This document shows positions 42,093 through 49,840 of a DNA stretch of 64,000 nucleotides, one piece after another (within the stretch, counting starts at the first letter, position 1; each line of letters begins with the position of its first letter). The DNA is from JAAZGD01 sp964489555. Lineage in GTDB: Bacteria > Bacillota > Clostridia > Peptostreptococcales > Anaerovoracaceae. Under the pieces are notes generated by a model. That model was not told where the DNA came from, did not search any database, and saw only the letters and a program-made list of their open reading frames with translations. The position numbers and the translations under genes were made by a program. Location of the stretch: assembly GCA_964489555.1 (NCBI GenBank), contig CAZAZF010000004.1, positions 79,268 to 143,267 of the forward strand. Direction: 5' to 3'.

Positions 42093-43847
42093 CTAATCTT
42101 GATACAGGGGAATTGCAACGACGAAGGTGCTGCCCCGGCCTACACTGCTTTTCACTTCAATGGTTCCGTGATGCGCTTCCACGATTTCCTTGCATATGGT
42201 AAGCCCCAGACCGCTGTTGCCGGAATTCTTTCCTGCACCTTCATCCTTCCCCTTATAAAACCGTTGGAAAATTTGGGACATCTCCCCGGTGGGAATCCCC
42301 GGACCTTTGTCACTTACGGTGAATACTAGCCGTTCCCGACTTCGTTCAATGAAAAACTTCACTTGGATGGAATCTCCCGGCTTGGAATACCGGATGGCAT
42401 TTTGCAAAATATTATTGAAAACCTGACCCATTCTCTGATTGTCCACGATTACATTGTGTTTGGAGAGTTCCTTGCGTTCCCGTGACAACGCCAACTTCAT
42501 GCCGGCGTTTCGAACATCCAATCCATAATTTTTCACCAACTCTTCCGCCAATTCTTCGGCGCCCATCAGAGAAAACTGAAAGCTGAATTGTTTGGTTTCC
42601 AGTTTGGACAGTTGAAACAAATCTAGAATCAAATTTTCCAGCATAAGGGTCTTTTTAAAAATGGTATCCAAAGCCGTTTGTCGATCTTCCGGCATGTTCA
42701 GAGTGCCATCCCGAAGAGCGGTAATATAGCCCAAAATCGAAGTGACCGGTGTCTTCAGCTCATGAGAAATATAGGACAACAGCTGCTCCCGGGCATTCTT
42801 GGAAGTCAGCAATTGTTCCTCAGCCTCTTTGGTGGTGGTTACATCCCGAAGGATTCCCTCAATGGCAACAGCCTCCCCATTTTCGTAAATCAGTGTACGC
42901 TTCATCTCTCCCCACAAAGGGCCCGTATTTTTATGAAGAAGTCGAAATAATCCGGTTTCCTGCTCTTGAGATTTCGGATGACGGGGATCAAACAGCTCTT
43001 GGATACGCTCTACTTCTGAGGAGTCCACCACATTTAAATAGAAGCGGGAATCTCCATAAAAATCTTGCGGTGTATATCCCAACATCCGCTCCACAGAAGG
43101 GGTAATGTAGCTAAAGCTGGGATTTGGCTTAAAGCTATAAATAAAAATAACATCCGATGCATTTTCCGCCATCATCTTGAATATTTTTTCTGCAAAGCCC
43201 ATTCGCTCCGTCGTTCGCTCCAAATAGAGAATAAAAATGATAAAATTCAACACATTGGAAAAGATGATTTCCGCCAGATACAGAGTGGAGGAGCCACTAA
43301 AATAACCTTCATAAATAGACCCCATGGCTTTCCCGTATCCCCACAAAAGAAACACCACCATAGCCATCCATTTCTGCAGTTTTTTCGTTTCCCAATGAGA
43401 AAAAATAATGGCAACCAGCACGGTAGTGATGGCCATTTGGAACATGGACAAGGGGAGATAGATGGCCATAATGTCAAATTGATAAAATACCGATACCGCC
43501 ACCCAAATCATCAAATACAAAGTAAATCTCATCCAATATCCGGGAATTCTGCGATTGGAAAAAGAGTATACTCCAAACAAAAGACAGAGAATATTCAACA
43601 CATCAAAAACTTTTCTGATTTCAAAAAGGCGGGATTCTTGCAAATTTTCCCCCAAAATTAAAAAGAGAAGGCTTAGGGAATAGAAAACCCAACAAAGCCC
43701 CCAGTACTGAATAAACCGCTCCTGGCTCCTTGCAAAAAGGTAAAAATATAGGCCGGCCATGAAAAGGGTAAAGCCGACAAACGCCATAAAGACCACGGAT
43801 AGAATTCCCATGGTCTCATTATACCGAAAAAGGCCGATAAAATCCAT
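42093..43847 (-). CDS. Membrane sensor histidine kinase with PAS domain
   Basis: The start is ATG at 43847 (MDFIGLFRYNETMGIL), preferred over a TTG five codons upstream. The 584-residue protein has about seven hydrophobic segments (to about residue 215), a PAS domain (about 230-345, FSYITPSVERMLGYTPQDFYG), a HisKA dimer domain with His362 (SHELKTP) and an HATPase domain with N (NILQNAIRYS), G1 (DKGPGIP) and G2 (GNSGLGLTICKEIV) boxes. The multi-span N-terminus may sense a signal in the membrane. It is divergent from symporter 2, 55 bp away. Confidence 0.94.
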   Translation of the reverse strand: MDFIGLFRYNETMGILSVVFMAFVGFTLFMAGLYFYLFARSQERFIQYWGLCWVFYSLSLLFLILGENLQESRLFEIRKVFDVLNILCLLFGVYSFSNRRIPGYWMRFTLYLMIWVAVSVFYQFDIMAIYLPLSMFQMAITTVLVAIIFSHWETKKLQKWMAMVVFLLWGYGKAMGSIYEGYFSGSSTLYLAEIIFSNVLNFIIFILYLERTTERMGFAEKIFKMMAENASDVIFIYSFKPNPSFSYITPSVERMLGYTPQDFYGDSRFYLNVVDSSEVERIQELFDPRHPKSQEQETGLFRLLHKNTGPLWGEMKRTLIYENGEAVAIEGILRDVTTTKEAEEQLLTSKNAREQLLSYISHELKTPVTSILGYITALRDGTLNMPEDRQTALDTIFKKTLMLENLILDLFQLSKLETKQFSFQFSLMGAEELAEELVKNYGLDVRNAGMKLALSRERKELSKHNVIVDNQRMGQVFNNILQNAIRYSKPGDSIQVKFFIERSRERLVFTVSDKGPGIPTGEMSQIFQRFYKGKDEGAGKNSGNSGLGLTICKEIVEAHHGTIEVKSSVGRGSTFVVAIPLYQD

Positions 43848-43887
43848 TTGCTTTCGCCCCAATCCTTTTCTTTTTCAGAAAGAAATA

Positions 43888-43896
43888 TGATAAAAT
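43888..43896 (+). promoter_or_regulatory. Extended -10 promoter giving a leaderless symporter 2 mRNA
   Basis: TGATAAAAT matches the extended -10 pattern TGnTAtAAT with one change. It ends 6 bp before the ATG at 43903, so the predicted +1 is the A of the start codon. No Shine-Dalgarno is present. Confidence 0.6.
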
Positions 43897-43902
43897 ATAG
43901 CT

Positions 43903-45366
43903 ATGGAACTATCAACCTCTGTATTAATGGTCATCTTCATTTTCACCTTCATTCCTTTGGTTTTGGCAGAAGTGGCAAGGGCCAATTCGATTCCTACCGT
44001 AGGTGATTTTTTCTTGCAATCCAGAAGCATGCCTACGGTGATGGTGTTCTTTACTGTGTATGCCACATGGGTCAGTTCCTTCGCTTTTATGGGGTCTGCT
44101 TCCTCCTTCTATAGTCAGGGCCCTCTTTACATGACCGCCTTCGCATGGAATGGGTTGTTTGGCTTGCTCTTTATGACTTTGGGGAAAAGACTGTGGTTCT
44201 ACGGGAAATGTTTCCATTACATCACCCCCACCGATTTTTTCCATGACATTTACGGTTCAAAACAATTAGATGGAATCGTCACCGGAATCCTCATAGTTTT
44301 TACCATTCCTTATCTGATGATACAACTTTCCGGAGGAGCCTATCTCATCGAAACCGCTACTTACGGATTGATTCCCTGGAGAGTGGCCGGGCTGATTTTC
44401 TATTTGATTATCATCATTTACTTATGGGCCGGAGGACTTCGTGCCGTAGCGCTGGCAGACATTTTTTACGGCTGCCTGATTTTCCTTTCCATGCTGATTA
44501 CCGGATTTTTCGTGGTTTGGAAAGCCGGTGGAATTCAGGCGACTTTCCAAATTATGACGGAAACCAACCCGGAACTTTTAACTCTTCCCCAAAACAGCCC
44601 CTGGTCTTCTTCATTGCTCTGGCTGGGTATGTTTCTCATCGTGCCTGTCGGTGCTTTGATGGGCCCTCAGATGTGGATTCGCATCTACGCCACGGGGCGT
44701 CTAAAAACCTTTCAAATCATGCCGTTGCTGATTATCTTGGCCACCATCATGTACCTGGGTCCTTTGTTTGCCGGATCCGCAGGCAGGGCCCTGCTACCGA
44801 ATCTGACTCACACCGACAATCTCATTCCCCAGCTTCTGGCCCAATATGCTCCCCCCATTCTGGGAGCCATCCTATTGTGTGGTATTGCTGCCGCTGCCCT
44901 GTCCACCGCCAATTCCCAAATCCACGCTTTGGCTACCATATATACCATGGATGTGCACAGAAGATATATTAATCCCAACGCACCGGAACGCACTCTGGTG
45001 AGCGTTGGAAAGTGGTCTGTTCTGGGAATATCCGCCGTAGCCTATATCCTTTTGCTTCAATCCCCGGGATTGATTATTGAAACCGGCACCATCGGGATGA
45101 GCGGAACCGCCCAATTAATCGTTCCTACATTGGGGGCTCTCTTTTGGAAAAGATCCCATGCAGCAGCTGCATCTTGGGGCTTAATTGTGGGCGTGTTTTT
45201 TCTAATCCTTCTCCTGTTCGCCACGGACTTACCGGTTATCTTTGCAGCCATCCTGGCGTTGACTGCCAACATCCTTACTTTTATACCCTTAAGCGCAGCC
45301 ATGCCCACCGTCATGAGCACACGAAAACGAATCGTAGAATACCAAATCCTATACGAAAATCGCTAA
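43903..45366 (+). CDS. Sodium:solute symporter (SSS family), copy 2
   Basis: The 487-residue protein is a paralogue of the symporter at 39639: LSGGAYLIE, YLWAGGLRAVALADIFYG, CGIAAAALSTANSQIHALA and the motif GALFWKRS occur in both. About 13 membrane segments are visible. No small partner subunit precedes it. It appears to lack a ribosome binding site and to have its promoter directly before the ATG. The sigma-like membrane protein follows after 22 bp, probably on the same transcript. Substrate unknown. Confidence 0.92.
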   Translation: MELSTSVLMVIFIFTFIPLVLAEVARANSIPTVGDFFLQSRSMPTVMVFFTVYATWVSSFAFMGSASSFYSQGPLYMTAFAWNGLFGLLFMTLGKRLWFYGKCFHYITPTDFFHDIYGSKQLDGIVTGILIVFTIPYLMIQLSGGAYLIETATYGLIPWRVAGLIFYLIIIIYLWAGGLRAVALADIFYGCLIFLSMLITGFFVVWKAGGIQATFQIMTETNPELLTLPQNSPWSSSLLWLGMFLIVPVGALMGPQMWIRIYATGRLKTFQIMPLLIILATIMYLGPLFAGSAGRALLPNLTHTDNLIPQLLAQYAPPILGAILLCGIAAAALSTANSQIHALATIYTMDVHRRYINPNAPERTLVSVGKWSVLGISAVAYILLLQSPGLIIETGTIGMSGTAQLIVPTLGALFWKRSHAAAASWGLIVGVFFLILLLFATDLPVIFAAILALTANILTFIPLSAAMPTVMSTRKRIVEYQILYENR

Positions 45367-45388
45367 TCCAATAAGAAAGGAATCTACC

Positions 45389-46135
45389 ATGCCAAAAGTC
45401 AATCCTGTAATCACCGAAAACATTCATCGGAACCTGGTGGAATTTGCCCGGGAAAATTATCCCCGCTTCTATTATCTTTCCTACAGCCTGGTAAAAAACC
45501 GGGAAGCGGCCATGGAAGTAGTAACCAATGTAATTTACTTCAGTCTTCTAAACGGAAGAAAACTGCAGGATCTTCCTCCTATGAAAATCTGGTATTACCA
45601 ATTGCTATGTCGCTATGGCATGCGTAGCATGCATCAAAGAAACTATGAGCGAAAATTTACGGACAACTCCCAACTATATGCCCTTATGGAAACCATAGAA
45701 CCTTCTGCCACCAATGTGTTCAAACTCTTCTACCTGGAAGATATGACGGTATCCGAAATCGAAGACATTCTCCATCTGAAAAACCCGGAAGTATTGGGAA
45801 GACTATCTCTAGTGCGAAGAGAGCTGAAAATCGATTCCTCAATGGACGAAGAATCTCTGAACCGACTGAAAGAAATCAAAACCATTTATTTCGAACCGGA
45901 GCTTCCGGAAGAATTGGGTGCGCAGGTGGAAGAAGTCATCAAAAAAGAAGAAGAGAGCTCCGCAAAACAGGAAGCTCAGTCCAAAAAATTCCGGTGGATT
46001 AAACCGGTGGGCGCCGTTGTCCTAGCCCTCCTAATCTTTTTTCTTACTCTAAAGGCTGCAGATCAAAATCCGGATTTTGCGGAAAATGTCCTTTCCCTTC
46101 CCATCCTGGGGAACTTATTTGCCCCCTTCCTATAG
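45389..46135 (+). CDS. ECF-sigma-like protein fused to a membrane anchor of anti-sigma type
   Basis: The 248-residue protein begins with a divergent sigma-70 region 2 (FYYLSYSLVKNREAAMEVV, about 27-45) and region 4 (VFKLFYLEDMTVSEIEDILHLKNPEVLGRLSLVRREL, described here as residues 110-146). After residue 150 it changes: ELPEELGAQVEEVIKKEEE (171-189) is like the segment before the membrane helix in RsiV/DUF4179-type anti-sigma factors, then a membrane helix (205-222) and NPDFAENVLSLPILGNLF (227-244), which resembles the start of their external domain. It then stops. It looks like a sigma/anti-sigma fusion with the outer domain removed. AAAGGA precedes the ATG. Confidence 0.75.
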   Translation: MPKVNPVITENIHRNLVEFARENYPRFYYLSYSLVKNREAAMEVVTNVIYFSLLNGRKLQDLPPMKIWYYQLLCRYGMRSMHQRNYERKFTDNSQLYALMETIEPSATNVFKLFYLEDMTVSEIEDILHLKNPEVLGRLSLVRRELKIDSSMDEESLNRLKEIKTIYFEPELPEELGAQVEEVIKKEEESSAKQEAQSKKFRWIKPVGAVVLALLIFFLTLKAADQNPDFAENVLSLPILGNLFAPFL

Positions 46136-46143
46136 GCCAGCGT

Positions 46144-46848
46144 CTATAGAGACTGAAGATACGCCATTTCTTCTTTGTTCAGTTTTCGGTAATGGCCTGC
46201 CATCAAGCGGCCCAAACGGATCTCCCCGACAGAGGTCCGTTTTAGTTCCACCACCGGGTGACCCACGGCTTTCAACATTTTTCGCACTTGCCTGTTCTTA
46301 CCCTCATGAATGGTAATTTGCAGCAGAGTCCCTTTTTCCGATTCTTTCAACAATTCCACTTGGGCAGGTTTGGTGATATATCCCCCAATGTCTACCCCGC
46401 TTTTCAATTTATGAATTCGTTCTTTTGAAGGATGCCCTGTGACCCAGGCTTCATATGTCTTGGGCACCTGATGCTTGGGATGACTCATCCGAAAGCTCAT
46501 TTGCCCGTCGTTGGTCATAATCAAAAGTCCCGAAGTATCATAATCCAACCTTCCCACAGGAAAAACCCGTTGGGTCACATCGGTCAACAAATCCGTCACC
46601 ACAGGCCTCCCCTGGGGATCTTGAGCCGCCGTAATGTAACCAAGGGGCTTATGCAACGCATAGTAAACCCTTTCTTCGGGTCCCTCCAAAAGGATTCCAC
46701 CAATCTGAACCCGATCCCCCTCCTTCACATCGTATCCCAACTCTGAAAGGATTTTTCCATTGACCAGAACCTTTCCCTCCTGAATCAACTGATCCGCTTT
46801 TCTACGGCTGGCTATTCCGTGTTGCGCAATGTATTTGTTCAGTCTCAT
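46144..46848 (-). CDS. rluB: rRNA pseudouridine synthase, RsuA/RluB family
   Basis: The 234-residue protein has an N-terminal S4 RNA-binding domain (MRLNKYIAQHGIASRRKADQ), a catalytic domain with GRLDYDTSGLLIMTNDG holding the catalytic Asp, and the C-terminal HEGKNRQVRKM signature. It modifies 23S rRNA (RluB-type) or, less likely, 16S rRNA. AGGTG precedes the ATG. It is convergent with the sigma-like gene, 8 bp away, and stands alone. Confidence 0.92.
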   Translation of the reverse strand: MRLNKYIAQHGIASRRKADQLIQEGKVLVNGKILSELGYDVKEGDRVQIGGILLEGPEERVYYALHKPLGYITAAQDPQGRPVVTDLLTDVTQRVFPVGRLDYDTSGLLIMTNDGQMSFRMSHPKHQVPKTYEAWVTGHPSKERIHKLKSGVDIGGYITKPAQVELLKESEKGTLLQITIHEGKNRQVRKMLKAVGHPVVELKRTSVGEIRLGRLMAGHYRKLNKEEMAYLQSL

Positions 46849-46942
46849 TTTTCACCTGTTGCTTTCTTTTTTATGGGTTCTTTGGCCCACTTCTTCCCTG
46901 CTTCCCGACTTCTGTTTCCTAGGGATTATATCATCTCTTTCC

Positions 46943-46971
46943 TTGCTATTTCAAGAAAAACAAGGTATGAT
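46943..46971 (+). promoter_or_regulatory. Sigma-A promoter of the Kdd-domain sigma-54 activator
   Basis: TTGCTA (46943-46948), 17 bp, TATGAT (46966-46971), predicted start near 46978, about 37 nt before the ATG. The activator itself thus seems to be expressed from a housekeeping promoter. Confidence 0.7.
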
Positions 46972-47014
46972 TATGGTGTGAACCGCTATTAACTCACTGG
47001 AACAGGAGTGAACC

Positions 47015-49102
47015 ATGACCAACAAATCCTACGGCACAGCCAGGGTCTTGGAACCCAACCATGTGCTTCCCACTGTGGCCTGGCGAATTGATAACAGTCG
47101 CAAATTGCTTCCACACGAACTGCGAATCTCCATTCGCCGCATTCATTTGGAAGGCACCAGCTTCAAGCAAATCTCCATGGAAGCCAATCACGACGAAGAG
47201 GCCATCAAAAGCAAAATCATGGATATTGTGATAAAGCGGGGAAAATTGCACAATCCTGTCACAGACACCGGCGGTCTTTTATATGGCATCGTAGAAGAAA
47301 TTGGCCCCGAATATGACAATCCAAAAGGCTTTAAAATAGGAGATGAAGTTCTCTGCAACACTTCCCTTACCACCGTGCCACTCTATCTCAGCCATATCCG
47401 AAGTGTTCATAAAGCACTGGGACAAATCGAAGCCGACGGATATGCCATCGCCTTCAACGAAATCCCTTTGGTCCCCAAGCCAATGGACCTTCCCGCCCAT
47501 ATCCTTCTCTTCACCTTCAACGAATCCGGCACCCTTTTCCATATCAGCAAGGAAGCCTATGGCAAACAAAATGTGTTGATTGTGGGCAATAATTTGATGA
47601 TGAACCTGCTTTATGGTTATACCGTCCGTCGGGTAGTAAGCCCGGGCGCTAATGTGGTCTGTTTGCTGGATAAAAAAACTGAGCTGACTTTAAAAGGCAC
47701 ACGAATCGATCAACTCATCTCTCAAGTTTTCACAGAAATTCACTATGTAAACATCTTAAAGCCTTTGGAATGCCTGGAAAGTCTCAATCTGGATGCCCTT
47801 TTTGACATCTCCATCAATTGTGCAGATATTCCCGGGGCGGAAACCATCAACATTCTGGCCACCCGTTCGGGGGGGTCCGTTTTTTTTGCCAACTTGGTGA
47901 ACAATTACAACATCGGCCTCTACATCACCGAGTCCATTGCCAGGCAGCTGAACATCCAGTGTGCCGACGGTTACTTGGAGGAATACGATGCCTTCGATAT
48001 CCAGATGACCAAGGAATTGATGCCTTATTTAAACGATGTTTACATGGGGGACCCGGTCTTCCTCAAAGAACCGGCCTACGCCACACTGAAGAACAGAAGC
48101 TTCAAGGAATCGCTGGGATACAGCGCCGCGGTAGCTGAAGGCTTCATTTCCCACTCTCATCTGATGACCCAATTGGTGGAAGAGGTTTTGCGGGTGGCCA
48201 AGTACGACTGTCACGTGCTGATTACCGGAGAAACCGGAGTCGGCAAGGAAAAACTGGCCAACATCATCCAGAAGAACAGCAGTCGAAAAATGCAACCTTA
48301 CCTCAAGGTGAACTGCGCCTCCATCGCTCCCAATCTAATGGAATCGGAGTTTTTTGGATATGAGAAAGGCGCCTTTACCGGGGCCAATCCCTCCGGGAAA
48401 AAAGGCTACTTTGAAACCGGAGACCACGGGATTCTATTCCTGGATGAAATTGCTGAAATCCCCCCGGAGATGCAAGCCAAATTGCTTCGAGTGCTTCAAG
48501 ACGGAGAATTCTATCGGGTGGGCGGAAACCATCCCATCCGCACCAATGTGCGAATCCTTTCCGCCACCAACAAAAACTTGGAAGAGTTGGTAGAAAAAAA
48601 TGTTTTTCGAAGAGATCTCTATTATCGCTTAAATGTGTTTCCCATACGAATTCCATCCTTGGAAGAACGGCGAGAAGACATTGCCCCACTCATCCATTAT
48701 TTTCTGGAAACCTATGGGGAAAAGTTTGGAATCCAAAGGACCATAGAAGAAGATGCCGTCACTTACCTGTCCCAGCAAAGTTTCCCTGGAAATGTCCGGG
48801 AATTGGAGAACCTGGTACAACGACTGATGATTACCACTCCCAAAGAATACATCTCTTTGATGGATGTTCTTCAGGAGCGGAACAAGGACATATTTTCAGC
48901 CACCTCCACAGGTCCTAGCCAAATGCACCTTTCCTTGGATGAAGTGGTGGGCCAACTGGAAAAAGCCTTGCTCAAGCAAGCCCAGGGTCGATACGGTTCC
49001 ACCCGAAAAGCGGCTGCAGCTCTTGGAATCAGCCAAACACAATTTGTTCGAAAAAGCAAAAAATATCAGCTAACCACGGAAGACGAAAAAGAACAGGGAT
49101 AG
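47015..49102 (+). CDS. Sigma-54 activator with a Kdd-like sensor domain (candidate regulator of lysine fermentation)
   Basis: The 695-residue protein has three parts. Residues 1-345 are homologous to the dehydrogenase Kdd encoded at 38000: HNPVTDTGGLLYGIVEEIGP (79-98) aligns with KNPVTGSGGMLIGTVKEVGP (80-99) at the same position. Kdd's glycine loop IGGGGKSG is replaced by VGNNLMMN (190-197), so the domain is probably not an enzyme. Residues 380-615 are the AAA+ domain with Walker A GETGVGKE (405-412), GAFTGA (452-457) and Walker B LFLDE (474-478). Residues 650-690 are a Fis-type HTH. CAGGAG precedes the ATG. The sensor likely binds a lysine-pathway intermediate and drives the sigma-54 promoter at 39103. 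Confidence 0.93.
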   Translation: MTNKSYGTARVLEPNHVLPTVAWRIDNSRKLLPHELRISIRRIHLEGTSFKQISMEANHDEEAIKSKIMDIVIKRGKLHNPVTDTGGLLYGIVEEIGPEYDNPKGFKIGDEVLCNTSLTTVPLYLSHIRSVHKALGQIEADGYAIAFNEIPLVPKPMDLPAHILLFTFNESGTLFHISKEAYGKQNVLIVGNNLMMNLLYGYTVRRVVSPGANVVCLLDKKTELTLKGTRIDQLISQVFTEIHYVNILKPLECLESLNLDALFDISINCADIPGAETINILATRSGGSVFFANLVNNYNIGLYITESIARQLNIQCADGYLEEYDAFDIQMTKELMPYLNDVYMGDPVFLKEPAYATLKNRSFKESLGYSAAVAEGFISHSHLMTQLVEEVLRVAKYDCHVLITGETGVGKEKLANIIQKNSSRKMQPYLKVNCASIAPNLMESEFFGYEKGAFTGANPSGKKGYFETGDHGILFLDEIAEIPPEMQAKLLRVLQDGEFYRVGGNHPIRTNVRILSATNKNLEELVEKNVFRRDLYYRLNVFPIRIPSLEERREDIAPLIHYFLETYGEKFGIQRTIEEDAVTYLSQQSFPGNVRELENLVQRLMITTPKEYISLMDVLQERNKDIFSATSTGPSQMHLSLDEVVGQLEKALLKQAQGRYGSTRKAAAALGISQTQFVRKSKKYQLTTEDEKEQG

Positions 49103-49840
49103 AATCCCTAATACCAAGGGTTGGTGAATCAAGTAAAAAAGAAGGGCATGTCGCCCGGTAAACAAGAACGGAAGAATTCGCCTTGGCCTTTTTTTCAAAG
49201 GCCAACGGCTTTTTTTATGAGGATAAAGCAGCGGACCTGTAAACGCTCCTACTAATAAAATTCCTCCATAGGGCAAAAAGGAGAAATAGTCGGCTGAGTA
49301 TACCCCTTGTTTCATAGGGAGAATCATGGACAACCAGGGAAACCCCTGGGGCGTCACGGGCTCCCAGAAGAAGAAAACCAACCCCAGCAAGGTAAGCGGC
49401 ACGCCCAGCCACAAAAGAACCTTTCGATTTTTAGCATGCTCCAAAAGAGAAAACAACAGGATGGACAAGGCCAGCATATGAAGGACCCCAAAAGTAATGA
49501 GATATCGATTTCCTTCCCCCTGCCACAAGTCCATTCCCCATGTGGCTAGGGTGAGTAATAAAGCCACTCCCATCAGTTTTGCGCCTCTGGCTAAATTGGA
49601 TCGGCTAAAACTACAGCTAATCCCACAAAGCCACACAAAGCTGAGGACTACCAGCATCCGGATAAAGCTCCGCAAGGGCCAATGAAAATAGAAGGGAAGA
49701 AAAGCAAAATCCACTTGAAAGACATAGGCCAAGTCAAACAAAATGTGATCGAAAATCATAAACCACACCAGAATGCCTCTCCAAAAATCCAATTCCCATA
49801 TCCGCATCGCCTCGATATGAATCGACCCTTCTCTTTCCAT
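49070..49840 (-). CDS. DUF1624 / heparan-alpha-glucosaminide N-acetyltransferase-like membrane protein
   Basis: The 256-residue product starts at ATG 49840, which overlaps the addA stop (TGATG) and has AAGGAAGGGG upstream. About seven hydrophobic segments are present. RIWELDFWRGILVWFMIFDHILFDL near the N-terminus is the DUF1624 signature with the conserved Asp/His. The family is related to acyltransferases that move acetyl groups across membranes; the bacterial role is unknown. The 3' end overlaps the convergent sigma-54 activator gene by 33 bp. Confidence 0.85.
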   Translation of the reverse strand: MEREGSIHIEAMRIWELDFWRGILVWFMIFDHILFDLAYVFQVDFAFLPFYFHWPLRSFIRMLVVLSFVWLCGISCSFSRSNLARGAKLMGVALLLTLATWGMDLWQGEGNRYLITFGVLHMLALSILLFSLLEHAKNRKVLLWLGVPLTLLGLVFFFWEPVTPQGFPWLSMILPMKQGVYSADYFSFLPYGGILLVGAFTGPLLYPHKKSRWPLKKRPRRILPFLFTGRHALLFYLIHQPLVLGILSLFFFVFRG

